This document shows, one piece after another, positions 1 to 7,462 of a stretch of 64,000 bases of DNA. Each line of letters starts with the position of its first letter. Position 1 is the stretch's first letter. The stretch comes from Geminicoccaceae bacterium (GTDB taxonomy: Bacteria; Pseudomonadota; Alphaproteobacteria; Geminicoccales; Geminicoccaceae). The notes under the pieces are model-generated. The model was not told where the DNA came from and ran no database searches. It saw only the letters and a program-made list of their open reading frames with translations. The stretch covers positions 1 through 64,000 of the forward strand of contig JANQNY010000005.1 of NCBI GenBank assembly GCA_028279345.1, read 5' to 3'. A program made the position numbers and the translations under genes.

Positions 1-100
1 GCCCGGAAGGTTGCATGACAACTGGACCAGAAACCGGGTCAGGTCCCACGCCGTGCTTCACCAACTCCGCGCCCGGACCGACCGCTGGGAGCGGGTCAGT

Positions 101-146
101 GGGTGAAATGGTGGGCGGAGTTTGTAGTGCCCTAAAGGGCGGTTCC
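101..146 (+). repeat. Single CCCTAAAGGG-type repeat left of the island end
   Basis: A GTGAA motif followed about 20 bases later by GTGCCCTAAAGGGCGG (127-142) resembles the repeat units at 6234-6470. It lies outside the left direct repeat, so the DNA left of 172 may belong to another related element. Function unknown. Confidence 0.4.
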
Positions 147-171
147 AAAACAACGCGTTAGCGCAAGATAC

Positions 172-185
172 TGGCGGAGGGGATG
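172..185. other. Left attachment-site repeat (att)
   Basis: This 14-bp sequence, tggcggaggggatg, is identical to 26352-26365, the 3' end of tRNA-Ser including the encoded CCA. Similarity stops at both edges. The integrase gene begins at 339. Confidence 0.6.
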
Positions 186-338
186 TCCGCCAAGTTCGAA
201 TTCGGGCGCGTTCTCGGTCGTTCGCCGGCATCCCGCATATCCCTATGAAACAAGGCGCTTCCTGACTGAGTACGTTCGTGGACGTTCGCTCGTCTTTGTG
301 GTAATCCGCATCCTGTAGGGTAGTGGATGTGGTAACGA

Positions 339-1562
339 GTGATGCCCCGCAAGATTCAGGACCAGCTTTCAGCCCGCAAGGTCGCGACGGCGGGGCCGGG
401 GCGGTACTCCGACGGCTCGGGGCTATCGCTTTTGGTGAAGCCAACCGGTGCACGGTCGTGGGTCTTCCGAGCGGTTGTCCGCGGCGTTCGCCGTGACGTT
501 GGTCTTGGTCCCTATCCGGAGGTGCCGCTCGTGGCGGCGCGGGCGAAGGCGCTGGAGATGCGTCGCGACATCCTCGACGGCCGCGACCCGATCGCCGAAC
601 GCGTGAAGGCCAGGGCCAGCGCCCTGACCTTCGAAGAGGCAGCCACGGGCCTCATCGAGGCCAAGCGGCATGAGTGGAAGAACGCCAAGCACGCGGCGCA
701 ATGGTCCTCGACGCTCAAGACGTACGCCTATCCCGTCATTGGCAGGCTGGATGTGCGGGACGTCGAGACCGAGCACGTGCTCAAGGTGCTGCGGCCGATC
801 TGGACGGAGAAAGCCGAGACTGCGAGCCGCTTGCGCCAGCGCATCGAGGCCGTGTTCGACTACGCGACCGCGAGCAAGGCGCGGACCGGCGACAACCCGG
901 CCCGGTGGAAGGGCAATCTCGATGCACTGCTCGCCAAGCCGTCGAAGGTAAAGCGGGTCAAGCACCATGCGGCCCTGCCCTGGCGCGAGATGGGCGCCTT
1001 CTACGCGGACCTAGAGACGCGCGACGGCATCGGCGCGCTGGCACTGAGGTTCGCGATCCTGACCGCCGCGAGGTCCGGAGAAGTGCGCGGCGCTACCTGG
1101 CAGGAAATCGATTTCGACACGGCGACGTGGACCATCCCTGGCGAGAGGATGAAAGCCGAGGTCGAGCATCGGGTTCCGCTGTCGAAGGCTGCAGTCGACG
1201 TGCTGCGCTCGATGAAAGATCTCGTAAAGGAGGGCGATCAGGACGCCTTGGTGTTTCCTTCGGCGCGGCCCGGCCGACCGGTTAGCGACATGACGTTGAC
1301 GGCGGTGCTCAAGCGCATGGGCCGCGGCGAGCTGACGGCGCACGGGTTTCGCAGCACGTTCCGCGATTGGGCGGCAGAGGCCACGAACTTCCCGAGCGAC
1401 CTCGCGGAACTGGCGCTCGCGCAAACCATCAAGAACGCAACCGAGGCCGCCTACCGCCGTGGCGACATGTTCGCGAAGCGGCGCAAGCTCATGGAAGCTT
1501 GGGCGGGCTACTGCACGACGCCGAAGACCACTGGCGAGGTCGTCCCTCTTCGAAGCAGATGA
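339..1562 (+). CDS. P4-type tyrosine site-specific integrase
   Basis: This 407-residue protein has the layout of P4-family phage and island integrases. It starts with the DUF4102 arm-binding domain (about residues 10-90, with GRYSDGSGLSLLVKPTG), then a core-binding SAM-like domain (about 100-190), then the catalytic domain. The catalytic residues visible are R245 (TAARSGE), H335 and R338 (HGFRSTF) and the nucleophile Y372 (AAYRRGD). The second conserved His position, usually LAH, reads LAQ (near residue 361), which is unusual but tolerated in some recombinases. Family knowledge says it integrates and excises the element at tRNA 3' ends. The nearby 14-bp repeat fits that role. ATG start with no strong ribosome site. 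Confidence 0.9.
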   Translation: MMPRKIQDQLSARKVATAGPGRYSDGSGLSLLVKPTGARSWVFRAVVRGVRRDVGLGPYPEVPLVAARAKALEMRRDILDGRDPIAERVKARASALTFEEAATGLIEAKRHEWKNAKHAAQWSSTLKTYAYPVIGRLDVRDVETEHVLKVLRPIWTEKAETASRLRQRIEAVFDYATASKARTGDNPARWKGNLDALLAKPSKVKRVKHHAALPWREMGAFYADLETRDGIGALALRFAILTAARSGEVRGATWQEIDFDTATWTIPGERMKAEVEHRVPLSKAAVDVLRSMKDLVKEGDQDALVFPSARPGRPVSDMTLTAVLKRMGRGELTAHGFRSTFRDWAAEATNFPSDLAELALAQTIKNATEAAYRRGDMFAKRRKLMEAWAGYCTTPKTTGEVVPLRSR

Positions 1563-1586
1563 TTCATTGGAGCGAGGTGGCGCACC

Positions 1587-2381
1587 ATGCCACTATACAC
1601 AACTGACGACCCTGAAACAGAAATGGATCTTGTAGATGAAAGCGATTTCATCAGTGTAGCAGACACGCTTCTGGCAATTTCGAAACTGTTTCCAACACGG
1701 GCATTGAGCCTAGATTGGTTGGACGTAGGTATTTGCCGCGGCACGATACCGGTTGCAGCTCGCTACGTAATAGAACGCAGGATTAGACGACAGAGGGCAC
1801 CGGGGGAGTCTCCCGTAGAGGTTTGGACGTACGAAGCTCCAAAAGGCGAGCTTTGCCGATGTGCGGTCTTAAATCTGTTCGATAGGATGTATACGTTCCG
1901 CCTCTGGGGCCAGCAAGGCGGCGATATCAAAGAGGAAGTTCCAGAATAAGATGATAAGTTTTTGCCTGATGGTGTATCTCTCTATAAGAAGGATGTTTTA
2001 TTAGTTTCCAAACGTGAGCTTTTGCAGGAGATTTTCTTCGAAGAAGGCACTCAATATGTGGAGCTATACTGCGCTCGGAGAGATATCGAATAATTCTGCG
2101 GTGCCTCAGACGCGATTAGGAGCCCGCGGCGGCCCACAACTCGCCTCCCTTCTGAACGCGCCTCCAAGCACTCGTGGAATGATTTTTGGGCGCATTTTGT
2201 GGTGCAGGCGTACCTCCAGAGGATCGATATAGATCCGGGTCGAGGGGGCCAACAGGCTTTAGAGCGCCTGATGTTGGAATGGTTTTCCGATCGCGGATTG
2301 GAAGAGCCAGCGCTCAGCCAAATACGGTTGAAGGCACAAGCAATCATGAAAGCACTGCCGAACGCGGGCGACAGCGAATGA
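1587..2381 (+). pseudogene. Island hypothetical gene broken by two in-frame TAA codons
   Basis: One frame runs from ATG 1587 to TGA 2381 and is interrupted only by TAA at 1947-1949 and TAA at 2091-2093. Coherent protein sequence continues after both stops (for example DDKFLPDGVSLYKKDVLLVS after the first). The last 65 residues (WNDFWAHFVVQAYL, then ALERLMLEWFSDRGLEEP) resemble a C-terminal domain that is common in small proteins next to alphaproteobacterial island integrases; its function is unknown. The intact product would be about 264 residues. The first 120 codons (1587-1949) and the last 60 (GTG 2199) could still be translated separately. Base composition is less GC-rich than in the neighbours, which suggests transfer. 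Confidence 0.6.
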
Positions 2382-2501
2382 GAGCTTATTCGACCTAAGC
2401 GACCAATGTGGCCGACGCGCTTCTTGGCAGATGGTTAGACCGCTGCATCAGTCCGTTGGTTTCTGTCACGGAAACGAGCGGACGCCTCACTTTCGGACGA
2501 G

Positions 2502-2777
2502 GTGATGATGCAGAAGGAAATCAACGCCAAAGCCCTGCTGCGGAAACGGGCGAACGCAGGCACCGAAGACAGAGCGGCCCGCCTCAACACTGTGGACGTT
2601 ACGTGCGCTCGTCTGGGCGTCGGACGCACGATGGTCTACAAGGCCATGCACGCGGACCCGAAGTACCGCCGCGGGTTGCCGTTGTTGCGCTCGGTGACGA
2701 TTGGTGGTCGCCGACTAGTGTCGGATGCCGCAATTGAGGAATTCATCGCCGCGCTCGAAGCGCAGCAAGCAGCGTGA
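2502..2777 (+). CDS. AlpA-like helix-turn-helix regulator / excisionase
   Basis: A 91-residue protein whose C-terminal two thirds has the MerR/AlpA-like winged-helix pattern: TVDVTCARLGVGRTMVYKAM, then PLLRSVTIGGRRLVSDAAIEEF. This type of protein typically acts as an excisionase or regulator in P4-like islands. Three ATG codons occur at 2502, 2505 and 2508, so the exact start is uncertain. Its stop overlaps the GTG start of the primase-polymerase by 4 nt (GTGA), so the two are probably translated together. Confidence 0.7.
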   Translation: MMMQKEINAKALLRKRANAGTEDRAARLNTVDVTCARLGVGRTMVYKAMHADPKYRRGLPLLRSVTIGGRRLVSDAAIEEFIAALEAQQAA

Positions 2778-3571
2778 GTGCGTACTGCTATGCGGCGCTG
2801 GGCTGGCCCGTCTTCCCAATCCCAGCCGGGCAGAAGAGACCTGTCGTCAGATGGGGTGCGGAAGCGACTACCGATGGCGCAAAGCTGGCAGCGTGGCGGC
2901 GCGGCGATCCCGCCTCGAATTGGGGCGCCGCTATGGGGGCTCGATCCGGTGTCTGGGCACTCGACATCGATGGCGATGACGGTCGCCGGTCGCTTGAGGC
3001 GCTGCTCGAAGAGCATGGCAAGCTTCCTCGCGCACCCTGCCAGCGGACGGGCGGCGGTGGGTACCAGGTGCTCTTCGCCTGGCCAATGGACCGCGAGGTC
3101 CGCAACAGCGCTTCCAAGGTGGCGCGGAACGTCGACGTGCGCGGCGAAGGTGGCTTCATCGTTGTGCCGCCGTCGATCCATCCGAGCGGCAATCGCTATC
3201 GCTGGCTGGCCAATCGCGCGCCTTGGGAAGTGTCCCCACCTCCCGCGCCCAGCCGGCTGCTCGACCTCGTGTCGCCCCTGTCGAAGCCTAGGGCGCCCAT
3301 GGAGCCACCAAGGATCACGGGCGACCGATATGGCGTTGTCGCCCTAGAGCGTGCGGTGGCGGCTGTCATGTGCGCCGGTGAGGGCGCGCGCAACAGCACT
3401 CTCAATGCCGAGGCATTCTCGACCTCTCGGCTGGTCCTGTCAGGCCATCTTGGCGAAGGCGTTTGGCGCGAAGCGCTGGCCACGGCGGCCGGGCACGCCG
3501 GCCTCACACTGCCGGAGATCATCGCAACGCTAGACAGTGCTCTCCGCAGCCGACTGGAGGCGCCGCGATGA
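2774..3571 (+). CDS. Bifunctional DNA primase/polymerase (prim-pol)
   Basis: This 265-residue protein matches the prim-pol family (Pfam 'Bifunctional DNA primase/polymerase, N-terminal'). The N-terminal part reads YAALGWPVFPIPAGQKRP, the metal-binding DxD is in WALDIDGDDG (near residue 65), and VDVRGEGGFIVVPPSIHPSG closes the catalytic fold. Such enzymes prime and extend DNA at the origins of plasmids, satellites and integrated elements. The start is GTG 2774, overlapping the upstream stop. The stop overlaps the ATG of the DUF3987 gene by 4 nt, so this is one replication operon. The family often carries a fused helicase; here the partner ATPase is separate. Confidence 0.88.
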   Translation: MSAYCYAALGWPVFPIPAGQKRPVVRWGAEATTDGAKLAAWRRGDPASNWGAAMGARSGVWALDIDGDDGRRSLEALLEEHGKLPRAPCQRTGGGGYQVLFAWPMDREVRNSASKVARNVDVRGEGGFIVVPPSIHPSGNRYRWLANRAPWEVSPPPAPSRLLDLVSPLSKPRAPMEPPRITGDRYGVVALERAVAAVMCAGEGARNSTLNAEAFSTSRLVLSGHLGEGVWREALATAAGHAGLTLPEIIATLDSALRSRLEAPR

Positions 3572-5145
3572 CCGAACATAGCACCTGTAGCACACATAGC
3601 ACGGGGGTCGGGTTTCGCGCGTTGAGTGTCGTCGCCGACGCGCAACGAGCCCAGCCATGGCCGGAACCGCAGCCGTGGCCAAAACAAGAGGCCGCACTGC
3701 CCTATCCGTTCGAAGCGTTGCCGACGCTCATGCGCGACGCGATCGAGGAGCACCGGGCATCCGCTCAGCAACCGGTCGAGCTAGTTGCCGCGTCGGCGCT
3801 TTCGGCGGCTTCGCTGGCGTCGCAGCACATCGCCGATGTGAGACGCGATGCCGGTCTTGTCGGCCCGATCGGTCTGTTCAGCATCGTACTTGCCGAAAGC
3901 GGTGAAAGGAAAAGCACCGCGGACAAAGCGATGGGTAGCCGCACGCTTGAGGCGGCTGTCGTCGAGATGGGCGAAGCGATGAAGGTGGACCTCGCGGCAC
4001 GCGCGGCGAAGCGCGACGCTTGGGAAGACGAGATTGCCGGGATCCGTGCGGCCATTAAGCGAGACACGGCAGCCAGAAAAGAGGAGGACCAAGCACGTGT
4101 CCCCGTCCTGCGAGCGCGCCTTGAGCAGCTTCTAGAGGCCCCGCCGCCATCGCCCATCGCGCCGCGGCTCTTCTTCGAAGATGAGACCTCGGAGAACCTG
4201 AAGGCAGGGATGGCCCTGGGCTGGCCAAGTGGCGGGCTGTGGTCTGACGAGGGCGGCCTTATCGTTGGGTCGCGAGGCATGTCCGACGACACGGCGCTCG
4301 GCATGTTTACGACGCTCAACCGCCTCTGGGATGGCGGCGTGCTGCAGAGCGGTCGTCGGACCATGCAGAGCTATCGCGCCACCGGTCGCCGCTTCACGAC
4401 TTGCCTCATGATGCAGCCGGCGGTGTTCGACCGGCTCATGTCGGTCGCGGGCGGTACTGCGCGTGCGTCAGGTCTCCTGGCTCGGTTTCTGATCGCTCGC
4501 CCTGCTTCGACCGCCGGGACGCGCCTCTACGTCCCACAGGCACCGGCCGCCGTGTCGACGTTCTGGCACGAACGATTGCGAGAGCTGGCAAAGGCGCCGT
4601 TGCCGACGACTGCTGACAATCTTGAACTCCGGCCGCCGGAACTCGAGTTGACGCCGGAGGCATTTGAGGCTTGGCGCTCGTACCACGACCAAGCCGAGAG
4701 TGAGCTGGCACGGGGCCGATCACTCGCTGATGTCAGAGATATCGGTGCCAAGTCCGCGGAGAACGCGGCACGCATCGCGGCAGTCTTCCACCTGGTCGAG
4801 CATGGTCCGGTCGGCGCCACGATCCCAATCGCGGAAGCAACGATGATCGCTGCGTCAGGGGTCGCGGCTTGGCACCTCTTCGAGGCCAACCGGGTCTTTG
4901 ACGCAGGCGACATTGAGGAAGCCGTTCTCGATGCCGAGGCGGTGGTGCGCTGTTGCCTGGACCCGGCGCGGCGAACGCGTGAGCGCATTGCCCAATATGT
5001 GGGGCGCCGAAGGCTAAGGGGCCGGGCCGGCCGGCAACTTCGCGAGGAGGCCATCGAATTCGCAATCGACGTCGGTTGGCTCCGCTTAGTCGGGACCACG
5101 CTGGAGCCCCATCCGAGAGCGTTTCAGGAGTACGGCGATGGCTGA
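3568..5145 (+). CDS. DUF3987-family ATPase, probable replication protein of the element
   Basis: The protein has 525 residues from ATG 3568, which overlaps the primase-polymerase stop as ATGA. It belongs to the DUF3987 (YfjI-like) family found beside prim-pol proteins in satellites and islands. A P-loop-like motif SGERKST lies near residue 112 and a Walker B-like segment SDEGGLIVG near residue 230. A charged helical stretch falls between them. The role is inferred as a helicase-like or initiator ATPase acting with the primase-polymerase. The first codons are unusual: they encode HSTCSTHST, produced by three TAGCAC iterons inside the gene. The stop overlaps the next small ORF. Confidence 0.8.
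   Translation: MTEHSTCSTHSTGVGFRALSVVADAQRAQPWPEPQPWPKQEAALPYPFEALPTLMRDAIEEHRASAQQPVELVAASALSAASLASQHIADVRRDAGLVGPIGLFSIVLAESGERKSTADKAMGSRTLEAAVVEMGEAMKVDLAARAAKRDAWEDEIAGIRAAIKRDTAARKEEDQARVPVLRARLEQLLEAPPPSPIAPRLFFEDETSENLKAGMALGWPSGGLWSDEGGLIVGSRGMSDDTALGMFTTLNRLWDGGVLQSGRRTMQSYRATGRRFTTCLMMQPAVFDRLMSVAGGTARASGLLARFLIARPASTAGTRLYVPQAPAAVSTFWHERLRELAKAPLPTTADNLELRPPELELTPEAFEAWRSYHDQAESELARGRSLADVRDIGAKSAENAARIAAVFHLVEHGPVGATIPIAEATMIAASGVAAWHLFEANRVFDAGDIEEAVLDAEAVVRCCLDPARRTRERIAQYVGRRRLRGRAGRQLREEAIEFAIDVGWLRLVGTTLEPHPRAFQEYGDG
3577..3602 (+). repeat. TAGCAC iteron triad inside the DUF3987 start
   Basis: TAGCAC occurs three times at a 9-bp period (3579, 3588, 3597). The whole 26-bp block is repeated as an exact reverse complement at 5187-5212 and with four changes in direct orientation at 5225-5250. 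This spacing is typical of protein-binding iterons. Being in codons 4-12 it also fixes an HST-repeat in the protein. Confidence 0.75.
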
Positions 5146-5443
5146 GCCCCTTCGCGCGCTGGTACTCGGCTTCGCGGCGGGGGGGCGTGCTATGTGTGCT
5201 ACAGGTGCTATGTTGCCGTCCCCGCATAGCACAAATAGCACGCATAGCACGGGCCTCGGCCCTCGCGGCGCATGTGTTGCTCGGCCGGAATTGCCCCGCG
5301 ACGAGCCGGACGCTGACAAGCTGAACGAAGCCGACCGCGCCTTCATGGCCGGCGAGGGCGCGTACGCCGACGATGTGATCGACCTGGCGACGGTCCGCGA
5401 GGCGCGGCGCTTGGCTGGGATCGCGAGATTGGCCGATGGCTAG
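5138..5443 (+). CDS. Small hypothetical protein carrying the second iteron block
   Basis: A 101-residue ORF with ATG 5138 overlapping the end of the DUF3987 gene by 8 nt, so it looks like part of the same operon. The middle encodes CATGAM, then HSTNSTHST, because the TAGCAC repeats run through it. The C-terminal half is acidic and helical (NEADRAFMAGEGAYADDVIDLATVREA cannot be assigned to a family). It may exist mainly to keep the repeat region open, or may be a real small regulator. Unrecognised. Confidence 0.5.
   Translation: MAEPLRALVLGFAAGGRAMCATGAMLPSPHSTNSTHSTGLGPRGACVARPELPRDEPDADKLNEADRAFMAGEGAYADDVIDLATVREARRLAGIARLADG
5187..5250. repeat. Inverted pair of TAGCAC iteron triads (possible origin)
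   Basis: The left arm 5187-5212 carries three GTGCTA units (reverse complement of TAGCAC). The right arm 5225-5250 carries three TAGCAC units at 9-bp period. The arms match at 22 of 26 positions around a 12-base centre, and the left arm is the perfect reverse complement of 3577-3602. Placed at the 3' side of a primase/DUF3987 operon, this is a candidate replication origin or autoregulatory operator of the element. Confidence 0.6.
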
Positions 5444-5636
5444 GTGGATCACCATCAGCGCCAAGATCGACGTGTGGGCGCGCTTGGCAGGACTGCCGGC
5501 GGGCAAGATCGCGCGGCGCTTGAAGGCGGGTTGCAGCCCCTTCGACAGCGTATGGCGCGAGAAGTGGCAGCGGGTGAAGCCGCGTGGGTCTGAGGTCGAC
5601 GCGAGACCTGAGGCGAGAGACGAGCGTGGCCAGTGA
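5436..5636 (+). CDS. Small basic hypothetical protein
   Basis: A 66-residue ORF beginning ATG 5436, eight bases before the end of the preceding ORF. It is Arg/Lys-rich, and residues 8-35 (DVWARLAGLPAGKIARRLKA) could form a helix-turn-helix. Position and overlap suggest it is the fourth gene of the element's operon. No family recognised. A non-coding alternative cannot be excluded. Confidence 0.4.
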   Translation: MARWITISAKIDVWARLAGLPAGKIARRLKAGCSPFDSVWREKWQRVKPRGSEVDARPEARDERGQ

Positions 5637-5723
5637 AAGCACTGCGTGGCTCGGGGCTCAGGAGAATGGTGAGGGCCTTTCCGCGAGATACGCGCGCGCG
5701 AGGAACGGGCCGGCGCCCTGCCG

Positions 5724-6179
5724 ATGACTCCGCACTTTGAGCGCGAGCTAGAGCAGCGCCGACGCGACAGGCTCAACCCGCCCGAATGGGATGCTCGCGC
5801 TCGACGGCGACAGAAGACAGGCACAGACGCCCGGCGTGGTCGCATTGAGCAGAAAGACCCGCTGTCGCGCTTCGACCTGACGCCTGACCAGCTCGCCGCA
5901 GCCTATCGCTGGCGGGCACTTTCCAGGCCGCGGAGCCGCACAGAGCACGCAGGCGATGCGCTGGCAGACTTGGGACGCATCAGGTCGGCTGTCCTCACGT
6001 CGTGCGGTGACGGGGCTCTGATGGACGCTGAGCGGGTGGTCCTCGACTACTGCACTCTTGGCGAGCGAGCCCGCGAGAGGCGGACCGGCGGCGGACGCGT
6101 GGCAAGCAATGTCGTGCGCGCGCTCACGGCCGTGGCGGAGCTGCTAGACCGCGACGCAATTGCCGAGCGCCAGGAATAA
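5724..6179 (+). CDS. Hypothetical protein, last gene of the satellite module
   Basis: A 151-residue, strongly charged helical protein. The N-terminal 55 residues are Arg/Asp-rich. The remainder (LTPDQLAAAYRWRAL, MDAERVVLDYCTLGERARER, then RALTAVAELLDRDAIAE) looks like a compact all-helical domain similar in style to small phage regulatory proteins with a conserved DYC motif. I cannot assign a function. It is followed directly by the CCCTAAAGGG repeat cluster. Confidence 0.55.
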   Translation: MTPHFERELEQRRRDRLNPPEWDARARRRQKTGTDARRGRIEQKDPLSRFDLTPDQLAAAYRWRALSRPRSRTEHAGDALADLGRIRSAVLTSCGDGALMDAERVVLDYCTLGERARERRTGGGRVASNVVRALTAVAELLDRDAIAERQE

Positions 6180-6233
6180 GTGCACAATCGTGGAATGCTT
6201 GCGAGGGGTGCGGGCCTTACTCGCGTTTCGGCC

Positions 6234-6470
6234 GCGAACGCTCGTGAATTGTGCCAGTCCCTAAAGGGGGCTTCAGACCACCGACCAGTGGCGAACACCG
6301 GTGAATTATGCGGGGCCATAAAAGGGGTGCCACTGCGGACACCCTAAGAACGCAATCGCCGCAGGTTTTTCATTGGTGGCTCCTGGAATTTCCGGACGCC
6401 ATAAAAGAGCGACCACTGGCTAATCTGTGCGAACGCTGGTGAATTTCTTGACCCCCTAAAAAGGGGGCTG
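6234..6470 (+). repeat. Cluster of four GTGAATT...CCCTAAAGGGGG repeats
   Basis: Units share GCGAAC(N)C(N)GGTGAATT, about 12 variable bases, then CC(C/A)TAAAAGGGG. The GTGAATT cores lie at 6244, 6301, about 6384 (degenerate) and 6439, giving spacings of about 57, 83 and 55 bp. Each CCCTAAA(A)GGG part is a small palindrome. The cluster sits between 6180 and 6687, which otherwise holds no convincing gene. Possible roles are integrase arm sites, a partition or copy-control locus, or transcription stops. A related copy lies at 101-146. Confidence 0.65.
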
Positions 6471-6687
6471 AAGCTGGGGCGCACGGAGATTTTCCCGGCG
6501 CCGGAAAGGCTCGGCTTGGTCCGCCACCCGTTTGGCGCCCGAATTGTCGCTCGCGTTCTCGCCATCGAGGTAGCGCTCGCCGAAGCCAAGATTGGCCGCG
6601 AGCTGGAGGCCGCCCAGGCGCGGGGTGAGGTCAGCGGCGGCGACCGCGGAGGCCCTACGTCGGCGCAACCTGGGGAGCTTCCACACG

Positions 6688-7275
6688 CTAAGTCGACTCG
6701 TGCCACGCTTGGTAAAGTGTCTCTTGCCATAAGACCCAGACTGACGTGAACGCGCCCGCTGCTGCTGTCGTGGCTGAGCGGATCAGTGCTTCTCTTTCGT
6801 CTTCCTCGACACCTAGCGCAAAGGTGTTCAGGTAGATAACGAGATTGACGGGCTTGCTGTACAGTTTCTCTACTTTGCTTCTGCAAGCGGCCTCAAGCTG
6901 AGTGCGGATTTCCGTCGCAGACTCGATTTCTGCATCACGTGCTTGGCCATCTGCATCGCGGTATTCGACGCCGCGCCTGCGTCCTACTTCGTAGGTTTCC
7001 ACCGCCTCGAATTCCTCGACCGTGCCGCCGACGTTGATCTCGAAGTCCGGGAACTTGCCTTTGACCACACGCGCCGCTTCGGCCTGTCTGAGCTCTGCAA
7101 CTCGCGCGGCAATCCACGCATCACGAAGGAAGTCTAGCCCGCCTTGAGTGAACAGCGCGGCGCCGCCAACGTGATCCATTGCGTCGTCAACAATGGCCAT
7201 CAGTTCTCCTGGCGACTGCCAAACGCTCAAGCGGTCGGTTAGCTCTGTGATTTCGGTCTTCGTCAGCCGCGGCAT
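6688..7275 (-). CDS. Hypothetical island protein
   Basis: A 195-residue soluble, acidic protein starting at ATG 7275. It begins MPRLTKTEITELTDRLSVW and contains a central acidic region with VGGTVEEFEAVETYEVGRRRG. The C-terminal segment (LVIYLNTFALGVEEDEREAL, then AGAFTSVWVLWQETLYQAW) has alternating hydrophobic residues but no clear membrane helix. It is transcribed opposite to the satellite operon. No domain recognised, but codon use and length make it a likely real gene. Confidence 0.6.
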   Translation of the reverse strand: MPRLTKTEITELTDRLSVWQSPGELMAIVDDAMDHVGGAALFTQGGLDFLRDAWIAARVAELRQAEAARVVKGKFPDFEINVGGTVEEFEAVETYEVGRRRGVEYRDADGQARDAEIESATEIRTQLEAACRSKVEKLYSKPVNLVIYLNTFALGVEEDEREALIRSATTAAAGAFTSVWVLWQETLYQAWHEST

Positions 7276-7462
7276 CGGACCCTAACGTGTTTGGTTCAGG
7301 GCGCTGAACGAGTTTAAGCGCGCCGCGTCTCGCCCGCATTGCTTGAGCTGCCTCACTGTCGTGGAGCCGGACAGCACCGAGGATGGCCCCTACGTGGACG
7401 GGCCAGAAGGCAGGCGACTGGCGACAGCCGAAGGCCTCGAAGACGCCCCGACACGGACCAGC

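Noticed and set aside
3577..3602. TAGCAC triads as a small CRISPR array
   Set aside because: Units are 6 bases at 9-bp period inside a coding frame, with no spacer-sized gaps and no cas genes.
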